NCBI GenBank assembly: GCA_031761405.1
Contig: JASEVX010000007.1
Location: 62,941,062-63,005,061, forward strand
Reading direction: 5' to 3'
Source of the DNA: Serripes groenlandicus
Lineage: Eukaryota; Mollusca; Bivalvia; Cardiida; Cardiidae
Length of the DNA: 64,000 nt
Within the stretch, counting starts at the first letter, position 1. Each line of letters opens with the position of its first letter. Under the pieces are notes generated by a model. That model saw only the letters and a program-made list of their open reading frames with translations. It had not been told where the DNA came from and did no database searches. Positions 1-11,900 of this stretch are shown here, one piece after another. Both the position numbers and the translations under genes were made by a program.

Positions 1-357
1 TATTGTTGCAAGCTGACGTTTTATTTTATCGGGGGGTTTTCCGCACCAAGTATATTAAATCTATATCGCTTTCCAAATGTTTCTTAACGTAAACATAGCA
101 ATTGGAAATAACCTTGAAAAACATCCGTAAAATTTGAGACTTTATGTCGGTAAAGAGTGTCCTGATTGGTCAAGCGTTAATATAAGGTATCCGCCTGGTC
201 TTGGCCTTCAAATTTATACGAAAAAAAACCATGAATGGGTTTTTTCGCTTATAGTTAACAGGTGTGAGATATTTTTTTTTTTTTTTTCAATAACCCATGA
301 AGCTTTCTGAAATGAAACTGGAAAAATCCATGGGGGCCGCCATTTTGAAATGTACAA
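1..357. other. Intergenic, nothing recognised
   Basis: AT-rich sequence without a recognisable gene or repeat family. It leads into the 81-bp tandem array. Confidence 0.5.
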
Positions 358-745
358 AAGGCAGACGTAAAACACAGATTGAAAATTATTGTCGTCTTTT
401 TAATCATTTTTTTAAATCGGTATTTTGGGTTTGTATAAAATGAGCAGAAAAACACGGATTGAAAATTATTGTCGTCTTTTTAATCATTTTTTTTAAAATC
501 GGTATTTTGGGTATGTATAAAATGAGCGGAAAAACACGGATTGAAAATTATTGGCGTCTTTTTAATCATTTTTTTAAATCGGTATTTTGGGTATATATAA
601 AATGAGCAGAAAAACACGGATTGAAAATTATTGTCGTCTTTTTTATCATTTTTTTTAAATCGGTATTTTGGGTATGTATAAAATGAGCGGAAAAACACGG
701 ATTGAAAATTATTGTCGTCTTTTTAATCATTTTTTTTAAATAGAT
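358..745 (+). repeat. 80-82 bp minisatellite, about 4.7 copies
   Basis: The marker AACACRGATTGAAAATTATT recurs at 371, 451, 533, 613 and 694, giving spacings of 80, 82, 80 and 81. Units include TCGTCTTTTTAATCATT and GGTATTTTGGGT and differ at only a few bases. Length differences come mainly from a T-run. Apparent minus-strand reading frames here are by-products of the repeat. Confidence 0.93.
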
Positions 746-1899
746 ATTTAAGATCATTAAAATGCTGTGTTATGTGGGAATAAACATTTGTACGAAAAGT
801 TAAAACATAATAACATAAATATGTTTTCCCGTTCGTCAAAAAACCGACAGCATTAGCCTTCTACGCCCGAACCTAAATTTTGACTGTATCGTTGCCAAAG
901 AAGGCCGTGACGTCATTTCCGTTACACTTCATCTTGGCGTAACGTCAATGGAGCGACGTCGTTTCCCGCAAAAAAAGTGGTATCAACATGAAAGACCCCA
1001 AATTCCTATACATGAGCTATTGCCACACTCATTCAAAGTATAATTATTTATCAAACATTGTGGCAAAAGGATAACTTTCTCATAAGGAGCAATTGTTCTT
1101 TTGGTGACAATCTTTTCCTAAATCGTCTGTTGCATAGGCCTCAGAAACTGTCTCTAATAGGGAAAGGGTTTAGCAGAAATGTGACCCCTTACATAATTTG
1201 TTCCAGTCATATTGACTGGTTGAAAAAGGTAGTCGCCAGATGGCATCAAAAAAGGGCTGATCTATTTGCTTCTTTACCATAATGCAGGTGATCGATTAAG
1301 GATCATCTTGGCCCTCATGTTTTAACCTCGTTCATTATAAATGTATTCCTTGATTTTCTGAAAGTTTTTACTTTATTATTTTCTGTTCGTAATAATAGAC
1401 GACAGCAATACGAATTCCAAACATGTTTTGATAATGCAAGAAACATGACATTAACATTATTATTGTCTAGTCAATTACTTATAAATCCTTTTTGTATGGC
1501 CAAAGTATGTTCTTTAATTTTTGTTTATAATTATCTTGCGTTTTTTCGTAAATAGGTAGCACCTATAGATATATTACATATATAGATAAATTGGTTCACG
1601 AGTTTTAATCGATTCTCTATACCCATACATTTACGGTTGGTGGGTTTAAAGAAACTATTTGTATTGGATCGATAGGGCATCTGCCTTGTGTTCCATAGTA
1701 AACACAACATAAACAGTTTAAGCTATGCCTATCAAACGGAACGAAACCTACCTGTTTTATGAATGGAAAACAGGTAGAACATGTTTGGTTAACCGACTAA
1801 GGAACGGTATATCGACAAAACCTATATAGGTTTCGCAAACCAGGTTTTCAGTTTTGTGACTATGGAACACAGTCGGGTATTGAATTTATTTATTCAATT
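746..1899. other. Intergenic with a decayed MITE-1 relic
   Basis: No gene was found. Positions about 1055-1175 (TTGTGGCAAAAGGATAA ... GGGAAAGGGTTTA) are an old 5'-deleted MITE-1 copy. The next about 90 bases resemble the core of the AGCTCACC Helentron-like family. The remainder to 1899 is AT-rich sequence with no recognised feature. Confidence 0.5.
908..915. promoter_or_regulatory. CRE-like TGACGTCA palindrome
   Basis: A perfect cAMP-response element sits in a locally GC-richer stretch (about 895-970) that has three further ACGT-containing motifs. It could be the edge of a promoter for a gene outside the window to the left, but no transcript is visible here. Confidence 0.25.
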
Positions 1900-2090
1900 G
1901 AGTTTTACGCCGCTTTCAACATTATTTCAGTTATATCACGGCGACAGTTCACTTATTCATAATCCCTGGGTAAATAAACCAGTACTAGGCAAGAAAATGT
2001 GCCTTACCGAGGTACACTTCACCATGACCGTCGTGCCGCGACTGGGGATCGAACGCGGGATGCCCGTATTGAAGCTATTTGAATTAGTTT
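1900..2090 (-). mobile_element. tRNA-derived SINE, type S2, antisense
   Basis: The minus strand reads GTGTTCGATCCCCAG-like B-box sequence (the + strand shows CTGGGGATCGAACGCGGGA at 2040-2058). It is followed by the body shared with the copy at 35764, including the GGTACACTTCACCATGACCG / TGGTGGAGTGCCC segment and the ATAATCCCTGGGTAAA / TTTACCCAGGGATCAT segment. Confidence 0.75.
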
Positions 2091-2224
2091 ATGCAGAATC
2101 CGTGTCTGTATCTTTGTCCGAAGAAGAATCCAATACGGGTATGTAGAATCTGATGTGAATCACGGGCTTAGCAATCTTTCTTGGTAGACATATTCTCAGA
2201 GACGCAATTTTGTCTTCGTTAATA

Positions 2225-2257
2225 TGTTTTGATATATATATATATATATATACATAT
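2225..2257. repeat. (TA)n microsatellite
   Basis: A run of about 12 TA dinucleotides broken by one C. Similar short TA runs occur near 5541, 7877, 26738 and 62598. Confidence 0.8.
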
Positions 2258-2275
2258 ATGGGATTCTATTACAAT

Positions 2276-2580
2276 TTGGCCGAGCCTCGGTAGCTCAGTC
2301 GGTAGCGACGCGGGCTGTCTATCAAGGGGTTGTGAGTTCGAATCCCAGGTCGGCCAAAAATCTTATTGACATTTGATAACAGTCAATGACAAGCGTCATT
2401 CGTCTTCCACCAATGGGCAAACAGTCTATGTGGAAAAGCAGCCAGATGCTTAGGAAGTTTGTTGTGTGGATTACTGGTGTGGGGAAGCCAGGAAACACAT
2501 GAGTAGGTGAACTGGCCGCCGCGATATGACTGAATTGTGTTTGAAAAACGGAGTATAACTCTAATCAATCAATTAACTAT
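2276..2580 (+). mobile_element. tRNA-derived SINE, type S1, nearly complete
   Basis: The head has an A-box (TAGCTCAGTCGG) and a B-box (GAGTTCGAATCCC) spaced as in a tRNA. The body then reads GACAAGCGTCATTCGTC, ACAGTCTATGTGGAAAAGCA, CGCCGCGATATGACTGAA, and ends in an AATCAATCAATT tail. The same body follows the head at 14080, so this is a SINE and not a tRNA gene. The 3' domain (GATATGACTGAA...TTGAAAA) is widely seen in mollusc SINEs. Confidence 0.88.
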
Positions 2581-2732
2581 TACTATTTGATCAATCAGAA
2601 CCAAATAATGCAGACGACGCATCTGTATTTCCGAAATACCAAATACACTTGATGACATTAATGAAAAGAATGCCCCGGGGTCCACCCCCCGCCCCCGCCC
2701 CAACACACACATTGTCACACTTGCTTGTTTCA

Positions 2733-2987
2733 TTAACCCTTTCCCTCATATCTGGGATTACTAATACGTATAAGTAGTCCAAACTCATACAGACGATTCT
2801 GCAGCAGACGGCTTTTTGAAAACCTAGTGACAAAAGAAGATATTGCTCAAAACGAGCAATTTCTCCTTTTGCCACAATGTTTTCCACTTTTACTCATAGG
2901 TTATCCTTTCAATTATAGATAGTTTCTATTTTTTGACAAAATATGTTAAAAGTCATCTGCTGCAGAATTGTCGTATGAGGGAATGGA
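2733..2987 (+). mobile_element. MITE-1 (piggyBac-type), forward copy
   Basis: Starts TTAACCCTTTCCCTCATA and ends CGTATGAGGGAATGG with the right TTAA lost. The central stem is ATTGCTC-AAAAC-GAGCAAT. A small insertion lies near 2755-2790. TTAA flanks and CCC-starting termini are typical of piggyBac-superfamily elements. It carries no coding sequence. Confidence 0.85.
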
Positions 2988-3035
2988 TGTTGCCATATAA
3001 CCCATATATAATTAACGTGTATCTTATGTTTAAAG

Positions 3036-3165
3036 TGACCCGGAGCTCCAGATATGGAGGGGTATTCAGCTCTTTTCCACACAATTTCTCTCTTATTTTT
3101 AAAACAAACCCTATATTGTGGGTACTCAAAATAATCGTCCTATATTCTAAAAGTACTAGCTATGA
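3036..3165 (+). mobile_element. MITE-2, 3'-truncated copy
   Basis: Begins GGAGCTCCAGATATGGAGGG and continues TTTCCACACAATTTCTCTCTTA and ACCCTATATTGTGGGTACTC, the left half of MITE-2. The right half is missing. Confidence 0.7.
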
Positions 3166-3193
3166 AAATTTCACGAGCGAATTTCTCGAAAAA

Positions 3194-3375
3194 TATGCCT
3201 CTGATTTGGGCCTTTAGAACACTATATATCTTTTCATCAAACCAAACAAAAGTTTGCCTCTCATTTGGCCCTTTAGAACGCTATATATCTTTTCATTAAA
3301 CCAAACAAAAGTATGCATCTGATTTGGGCCTTTTGAAGGCTATAACTTTTCATTTAACCAAACAAAAGTTTGCCC
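3194..3375 (+). repeat. 59-60 bp tandem repeat, three copies
   Basis: GCCTCTGATTTGG, GCCTCTCATTTGG and GCATCTGATTTGG recur at 3197, 3256 and 3315. Each is followed by GCCTTTAGAACRCTATAT and ending AACCAAACAAAAGT. Confidence 0.9.
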
Positions 3376-4239
3376 AAGGTTTTTTGTCTAGATCTTTATT
3401 GACTGCAGTGAAAATGTAAAAACAATAGTTCACGGATAAATTCCAAAAGTTAATTGATAAAATAAAATGTGTAATAACAGACATTCCTCATCCTATATTC
3501 GAACCTGTGTCAGCTGTATTCGAATGTCTCTATGTCCTACGTACAATATAACTAATGAAGAAATGGATATCTCTGTACAGGCCTGCTTTTACTGGGACAT
3601 TGTACTTTACTGTCCATGTCTTCTTTTCATTCTTATTGCCTGTCTCAAAAATCTAAATTAAGAGCATCGTGCATATTCTGTTTAGATCTACCAATACAAA
3701 CCATATAGACTTAAAATAACATGTTATTTTAGTTCTCCGATAAAATGCACATGAATAGAACATATAAATATTCGCCTACCTGAAACCGAGTGAAGGTTTT
3801 CGGAGAAGGGTGATCAAATAGTGCGTTCTTCAGTCTGATCTCGTCTCTACAGCAAGTTTGAAGGCGTGGACCCTGAGACATGTTGTTATCCCTCTATATG
3901 ACACACACAGTTATTTGTAAATAAGTCACTGGGACGGGAATACACACAATTATAAATGTGTATCGCTAGAATGATGTATCAAGGTCATGACGCTGTGTTC
4001 ATTAGACCGAGCTTTTACAAGGCGTTCTGCTAACTGATCACTGTATTTCCAATAAGGCGTTTTAAAACACATGCAGATGCACTCGTTTAATTAAATGCGC
4101 GAATAAACCACTTGGGATGTGATTCACTATCAAACGTTCAATTTAGTCTCAATATTTCCTCGTTATAAATTGCATTAAAACGCGAACAGTCAGAAATATA
4201 AAATCGCATTCCGAGTACAGACACCTGTACTAACGTTCA
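3376..4239. other. Intergenic, nothing recognised
   Basis: A 64-residue open frame at 3467-3661 has no similarity that I recognise and no promoter or codon bias. I see no repeat family here. Confidence 0.5.
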
Positions 4240-4868
4240 CATGCTTACCAACCTTTTCTCATCCTCAAGGGGGAGTTTCATGATCTCGAAGTGGGGGATT
4301 GGGGGTTTGAAGTGGGAGATTTTCAACGCCATGAATTTAACAGTAGAAATGTTCACAATAGAACGGAATTTAGATAACTATGTAGGGATACATGTACAAT
4401 ACTTTCAATATTTAATATAGGAAAATAATTAAAAAGACTCATTTTGAGAATGTTTTCTATTAAACAGATTATTTTCAACTGTATAATAGCATTTAAGTAT
4501 TATTTTGGCATGCTTTCAAATCTGTGCTTTGATATTAAGAAATGTTTTAACTATGGTTAACTAGAAAATCATGCAAGTTGTCTGTTATGTCAAAGACTTT
4601 CAAATTACAACCAAGAAAATAAAAATATTAACAACATTTTAATTTATAGACATACTTTTGAATGAAAAAACCTGGGTACCAATGGAATAAAGACAAGGGA
4701 GAAGAAAAATACGTACATGTAATCATTTAGTTGAGCTACACACATTGTTTTTGAACTTGTTGAAAGAAAGGGCCTTTAATCAGTGACAATATGTTAAGAA
4801 GTTGATGTAAGAAAATTGACTGTAGTAATTTAATGTTCAGTACATTTTATCCTCATGACTTAAACCAA

Positions 4869-4909
<41 letters not shown>

Positions 4910-5014
4910 CGAATTTTCGAAATTCGTGAGTTTCTCCTCCTCACGATCGTGGGGGTGGGTTACGCCCTTCAAATCGTGAGACTCACGATTGAATCTGGAG
5001 GGTTGGTAAGCATG
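4240..5014. mobile_element. Candidate 775-bp DNA transposon with 14-bp terminal inverted repeats
   Basis: CATGCTTACCAACC at 4240-4253 is matched exactly in inverted orientation by GGTTGGTAAGCATG at 5001-5014, and homology continues weakly inward (TTTTCTC versus the complement of CTGGAGG). The inside has no long open frame and includes a run of about 30 T near 4868-4901. I could not identify a clear target duplication. Confidence 0.5.
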
Positions 5015-5015
5015 C

Positions 5016-5645
5016 GTACAATTGTAAATTAACAATACACCAAAGCAGTATTCTATGAAGCGTAGTACAGAAATACATAAGTGGTTTCAACCCGAGACGT
5101 AGATAAGATCAGAGACCAAACTGTATATAATTGTATCCTATTTATCTGAAAAGATCTACGTTCCTGATACAATGAAGTTAGTCTGATCTTATCAGAGACA
5201 TACAAACACATGTGTCTCTGATCTGATTATGTACACAATCGAGAAATAGAGAGTAATTTGAATTACTAGTTCGACAATGACAACACTGTCGATCCTCAAG
5301 TAGACCGTATCTTACTCACCCATCCAGTCTACTGTATAGAGTGTGTATTAAAATATACGGTATCTGGTCTACCTGACATCGCTCTACGTTAAGGGAAGTA
5401 ACTACCCGTAAATAGTATAACAAAGTTTTAAAACTTATTTTGATATCCTCCCCTTGATTGATTTTTTTGCTTAGCGTTTGATTGTGTCAGTATTTTCGTA
5501 TTACTCTACTAGGCCTATATTAATTTCTTAGTACTATATATGAATATATATATATGTGTATAGTTAAATCATTTTGCTATCATTAATATCTGAACAAATA
5601 TTGTATGTAATATAATTCGAAACTACTATAAATGTATCATATAAG
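5016..5645. other. Intergenic upstream of CTTNBP2
   Basis: AT-rich sequence holding several short inverted and direct copies of GATCAGAGAC / GTCTCTGATC (about 5110-5225), possibly a decayed palindromic element. No gene was recognised. The CTTNBP2 promoter probably lies between here and 5880. Confidence 0.4.
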
Positions 5646-5653
5646 TCACGTGA
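5646..5653. promoter_or_regulatory. Palindromic TCACGTGA E-box upstream of CTTNBP2
   Basis: TCACGTGA lies 228 bp before the start codon. It matches the CACGTG core with flanking T/A preferred by USF/MITF-type bHLH-ZIP factors. One 8-mer is weak evidence; only its position makes it worth recording. Confidence 0.3.
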
Positions 5654-5841
5654 CAAGCAAAAAAAATAAAAAACATTAATTTTGGGACAAGTTGTGAATA
5701 TTATCTAACGATAATAATCATGTCAGCTTCTGTGTTTTAATGTAAGAATAGTCAAACAAGAATGTCATAGTTTAACAATGAAAGAGAAGTCGAGATAATC
5801 TGACGCATGACTTGGCGATGATCTCTGTCTTTCTCTGCCAG

Positions 5842-5880
5842 GTTGGTTCGTTCGGAATCTAAGAGTAAGACAAAACAAAG
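5842..5880 (+). other. Probable CTTNBP2 5' UTR just before the start codon
   Basis: The 39 bases before the ATG follow a pyrimidine-rich stretch ending TCTGCCAG at 5841, which would serve as a 3' splice site. Exon 1 as annotated may therefore be the second exon of the mRNA, with a 5' UTR exon further upstream. Alternatively transcription starts just upstream. I cannot tell which from sequence alone. Confidence 0.35.
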
Positions 5881-5955
5881 ATGGCGGGTAAAGGCATGAA
5901 GCCAGGTTCGGGTGGATTTGATCCGTCTGAAAATGTCAACTCGAACACGTTGAAG
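5881..5955 (+). CDS. CTTNBP2: CTTNBP2 exon 1 (residues 1-25)
   Basis: The exon begins ATGGCGGGTAAAGG in a good Kozak context (purine at -3, G at +4) and ends at AAG|GTATGC, phase 0. It encodes a short Gly/Ser-rich, poorly conserved leader, as the vertebrate protein also has before its coiled coil. No upstream in-frame ATG fits better. The next exon restores family homology in the same frame. Confidence 0.82.
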
Positions 5956-8900
5956 GTATGCAAATGACCAATATGTAGCAATAATACATTTTTACCATCA
6001 AATTCACATTTTATTTACCCTTTGTTGTCGTGTAATCTTTGGTTCTGTCACAACTTGGAACTTGAATTTGCTTCCAATGTAGGTGTCCCTACACAAAAGC
6101 AAATATGAACAATATTGAAATGTTCACAGAAGGGCGGTGTGGAGGGAGAAGAATAAGTATTCACCTCCCCTGAATGTAACAGCCACAATTAGTAAAAATG
6201 TCGAATTGATAAAGCAACAAATCATGAGTCAAAATGTTTTCTAAAAACACAACCAAATGATTTAGTAAAAACTAAGTTTAAAATATTAAATCTCTTTTAA
6301 ACTTGTCACAGGACGTTACATACCACTACATCTATGTTTCACAAGATTTGTGTACCATTTTGGCCATATTCGATGTATTTATAACAAACAAGACAACAAC
6401 ATGAAAAAAGTTAATTAAGCTACCGGTATATTCTTTTATTTTATTGCATCAAATATCACTTCAAAGAACAACAAAAATACAAAATAATAATTATGGTATC
6501 GTAACTAAAACCTTAAATTGTTATTCAAGTATACCATGTTTCAGTAAGTTTAAATATATACTATATAATAGTTATTCCATATTTATAATCTCCTTTTTGA
6601 TATTTTGACTCATTGTTCTGTTTAATGAATTTGACAGTTTGACCATCGCCCGTTTGTCTGATTTATATTGCAAGGAATTTCCTATGCATTCATGATCCCG
6701 TTAGTCTGATTTATATTGCAAGGAATTTCCTATGCATTCATGATTTGTGCGAAAAACAAACATTAATTTCAGTTAATATAGTGACATTCTTAAATCATAT
6801 CCAAAGGGGACCATTTGATAATATCGGTGTCTGTTATCAAGTTGATAAGTGAAATTGTGTACCTCTAATCTGCTTGCCAATGAAAACTTAGCATTTTGCT
6901 TCAATGAATGTTGTCAAAAGATGTCTATATTTGAGAAATGTTTGCAAAATGGCATGAATTTATAAATGGTCTCTTTCTTGCAGCTTCTTCCAGCTTCTTC
7001 CTTCATTCCATTTGTCTGTTTGACTGTATATCAGAAAGGAAAATTACCCTTTCTACCTATGATAAGGAATTGAAATATATGTTGGTCTGTCTGCATACAC
7101 TAGAGTGATACTAGATTCATTTTTAAAGTTTAGTTACATATCAAACATGCTAATTGTCTTATTATACGCACTTTTTAAATTTAAGTAACAGGGATAATTT
7201 TACCCAATCATTATATTTTAAATTGTTTTTTTGTACGACTTGAAATCATTGTCAATTTGTGGCAAAGGGAAACATAATGAGCAAATTCTCCTTTTCTCAC
7301 AATATTTCAATGTTTTTAACTAATGCTTGTAATTGTTGGCAAATCTATATATTTGGGGATCCCTCATTAATCAAGACACTTTATAAGATTAGTTTTGCTT
7401 TAATCTGTATGCACAGCAGGGATACGGAAAACCAGTAAAAGTGCCGGTCCGGACCGAATTCTAACTCGCCAGACCGGTTTCAATCTTAAAACTTGTAAAA
7501 AAATCAGTTCAGAATATTTCTATAAATCTTGTGCTCTATAACACCTTTGTAAACGAGAACAGAGTCGTTTGTAATCCTTCGAGATAGTCACTTACCATGA
7601 TGTAAACAGGATTATCGATCCAATTAAGTTTGACAATCATGTAAACTGATAGATAATGCCAATTGGAATACCTCGGTAATGAATTCTTCACCACTGATGG
7701 ATGACAGAATTACCCGAGAAAATCCCATTGAATGCATGCTGTAATGGTTTCATGCATCTGATTGGCTGTTAGGGTTTTTTAGAGAATTTCCATAGGTCAT
7801 GTGACCATTCAAGGTGGCGATAGTGTCATGTAAAAAGAGATATTTACAGAACGCTTCGTTCAAATAAATATCTCACTGTATATATATATATATATTATAT
7901 AAGTTATAAGGCAGAATTTTTAATTGCATTTCATTCAATTTGTCTTTCGATACATTGTTGAATGGGCTCAGCGAAATTTACTTGTGATATTCAAAAAGTC
8001 ATATGACCGGCTTGGCAAAGCGAATCATGTTGACAAAGAGAACCGGTTCAAACCGTTTCATAATTACTCAAATGGGTAAATGTTCTTACCTAAAAAAATG
8101 GCTTTCTCTACTAATTTCAGTCATGATAATTCCAAAACAACAAAGATTTTTTGTAGTAAATTTTTTAATTTTATGTAGACAAAACAATGTTAACTGAACA
8201 GATAAGAGAAATGTATCTTCTCTGCGCCACCAATAATTTTCTAGTAATTATGGGTCGAACAATTTTAATTACGAACGAGCAATGTAAACATACATGCGTG
8301 ATAAGTTTGTCTGCAAATTATGATTTGTAAAGTATACTTCTACATTGACATTAAGAAGTGATGACACTGTTATGCAACCATCTTTGCAAGGTAACCTGCA
8401 ATAAACATAAAATTTGTGTATATATTTTTTTAAAAGAGTTTCAATATCATTTTGTTAACCCTTTCCCTCATATAGATGCTTTCTGATGCCTCTGCAAGCT
8501 TTTTGAAAACGTTGTGACAAAAGAAGAAATTGCTCAAAACAAGCAATTTCTCCTTTTGACACAATGTTTTCAACTTTTTGTCATAGGTAACTATTCAATT
8601 AAAGAGATTTTCCAGTTTTTGACAAAATATGTTCAAAGTCGTCTGCTGCAGAATTATTGTATGTGGGAAAGGGTTAACGGGGTGGGGTGAAAAGAAAATC
8701 CGGACCAATTGAGATTTCAAAACTTCTGGAGCCCTGGTGCAAAGTGGACATGTCCTAGCTTAGTATTTGTCTATTTCACATCAAGCCATAGATACTTTTT
8801 ATTCCATTCAGATCTTGTTGGATTTAATGTAACTCTAATGTAAACAATTGCTTTATTTACTTTTTATTTGCTTTTGAGTACTCATCATTTTAAAAAGAAT

Positions 8901-11900
8901 TGCTTTTTTAAGCAAAAAAGCTACTTATTTGTAGCCCTGAGAGACACATTCATTTAAAGTTAATAAATATCAATTGGAAAATCATGAATGTAGAACTGTT
9001 TCAATGTGGCAACTTATATATATGAATATATTCTTTCTACTTAAACATGCAAATCCCAATTCTTTCAGTAAAAAAAGTAACTCCATTACTCTGGCAGAGC
9101 TCTATGCATGTACTAAAATCCTTATTTGACCCTGTAACCCTTTGTTATGGGTACTCAAAAGAATAGTCCTAGTGAGACAATCCATTTGAGTACCAACACC
9201 ATAGGGTTTGCTTTAATAATAAGAGAGAAATTGTGGAAAAAATAGCTGTATACCCCTCCTTATCTGGACAGCTGCAACTCATTTTTACTGTGTGAGACAT
9301 GTCTATTTAAATAGAACCATTGGAACCAACAGAATGTCGGTACTGGGAATTGTATATTTATAATATTGTCAATTCTGTGCCAAACATTCAAGATATTTCT
9401 TTGTTAGCTTACTTTGGGATTGTTGAAGACTGTTAAGCAGCCATATACGGTTCTAACCAAAGTGAACTGAGTGAGTTGTAATACAGGTTGCTTTTAAAAG
9501 ATACACTGTCACATGATATAAACACTGATGAATGCATACACTTGCAAACCTGATGAATAAGTTGTTTAATGCATGTGTCTCTGTTATTGCTAAAATTTAG
9601 CATGGGTTACTGTTCTTATTCAGTAGAAATTAAATTGTTGTTGCTAATGTATTTTATTCCTTGATCCAACTTTTTTTTTTACAGAGGCATCCTAAGATGG
9701 ACTTAACTAGAAATGACTTACTGCAGTTACTAAGTTACCTTGAGGGTGAGCTGCAAGCTAGAGATATAGCTATTGCTACATTAAAAGTGAGTATAGTTAT
9801 TAATTGATATATTATATTTAATATTTGCTGGACTTCTTTTCTGTGTCATCTGCCTTGGCAAGGTTTCACCTTGGGATAACCTCTTTTTGTGATCTGTCCG
9901 CGCTTTATCATTATTTATCTCTTGCATTTCAACATAGCTCAGGAGTCCAAATTAAAGAAGAAAACAATATTTTGGGTTTTAAGCTCGCCTGAGTGCGAAG
10001 TGCGGGGTGACCAATTGTGATCACTCACCGTCATCTGTCGTCATCTCAGTATTCCCACTCATGTAAGATGTTACGTAAATTACGTTAACAAATTCACTTT
10101 CACACATGTATTTTAGGCCGTAGGCGTGATCATGCGTAAGAAAATTCCGCAGCTGAAAGCATACTGTATATTCATTCAGGTGCTCAATTATACGATATTT
10201 AACCGAATCAAATATTTAACGAAATAATTATATATCTTATTCATGCAAAAAGTATAGGGAGTTGGTGATATTTCGTTTAATTTTTTATACCTATTTCCTC
10301 TAGTCAATTTAACCATGTGTTGGAAGAAATCAAAATGGCAGATGATTCAAATTTTTCGATGATGTGATTCATATTTTTGAGACTCAATAGTCAATACAAT
10401 GTTAAATATGATTTATTTAATTGTTGCAATAGCTGTCTATGATGTAAACATCATGATAACGTTGATCGTGCCGGTCAGATTAATGTGAAAGGAAAAATAC
10501 TTATTGAAGACCTCACTCAAGAAGAATGCATAGCAAAACCGTCTAGTTGATGTCGATTAAAAGGTTTAGAAATAAAGTTACTTGCTAAAATCATCTAGCT
10601 AGTATGTAAGCCTTATTCAAACAGTCAACGACTTATTAATAACAAGGCAACAAGGAATAGATATTGATGAGGTCATACAGAGGGCTTGACATAAATCAGA
10701 GACACTATATATTGTAATATAGTGTCCCTGCATAAATGTAAAATGGAGATAATTATGAATAAGTGTTACTTCTGTTATGATAGAAATTTATTACAGTGCA
10801 AAATTCTTTGATCAAAGTTAATACAGTCTCAAACATGTGCTTCTTGTTCATTTTCAAATTTACCCCTTTAAAAAAAATGTGAAACACTGGTCATCTTTCT
10901 GTCCGTCTGATTACATTTTCTTACAAACAACTTCTCCTAAACCAATAATTTCACAGGAATATTCTTTAGGTGAACCTCTTTCAAAGCTATTAAAAGAATT
11001 TAATTTCATTGCCATGGATTCAGAAAGAGAAAAAAATGTCCATACTTAAAAAATCTTATTGTCCAAAAGTACTTACCAGATTTGGAAATTATTTGGCACA
11101 AATGTTCCTTGGGTGACTCTACCAAGAGTGTTCAAGAAGGCTTTTGAGTGCCAAGGTGATCTATTCTGATCACTTCTGTTTGTCGTTAAACTTCAGCTTC
11201 AAACGACATGTTCTTAACCATTGGACCAATTTCAACCAAACTTGATTGGAATGTTTCTTTGAAGAAGAACATTTAGATAAATTGATCATGCCTATATTTT
11301 TATCCCCCGCTTTTTCGAAGAAAAAAAGGGGGGTTATTAATTTCGGTTTGTCCGTCCGTCCGTCTGTCCGTCCGTCTGTCCGTCCGTCACACTTCGTTTC
11401 CGTGCAATAACTGCCGCAAATGTGAACCGTTTCTTTTCAAACTTGGTAACAAGGTTAAATGCCTTAACGGCTAGGCCAAGTTCGAATATCACTTTCGGCG
11501 GACTTTATTTGGTGGAGTTATGGCCCCTTATTTAACAAAATATGTTGTTTCTTGCCGTTTCCGTGCAATAACTGCCACAAATGTGAACCTTTTTTTTTCA
11601 AACTTGGTAACAACGTTAAATGCCTTAAGGGCTAGGCCAAGTTCGATCGTCACTTTCGGCGGACTTTATTTGGTGGAGTTATGGCCCCTTATTTAACAAA
11701 AAATGTCGTTTCTTGCTGTTTCCGTGCAATAACTGCCACAAATGTGAACCTTTTTTTTTCAAACTTGGTAACAACGTTAAATGCCTTAAGGGCTAGGCCA
11801 AGTTCGAATATCACTTTCGGCGGACTTTATTCGGTGGAGTTATGGCCCCTTATTTAACAAAAAATGTCGTTTCTTGCTGTTTCCGTGCAATAACTGCCAC

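Noticed and set aside
255..757. Minus-strand frames encoding a repetitive peptide
   Set aside because: They are translations of the 81-bp minisatellite.
1856..2146. 96-residue frame
   Set aside because: It lies across an antisense SINE.
2281..2356. Functional tRNA gene
   Set aside because: It has A- and B-boxes, but the sequence continues into a body shared with other copies and the cloverleaf arms do not pair cleanly. It is the head of a SINE.
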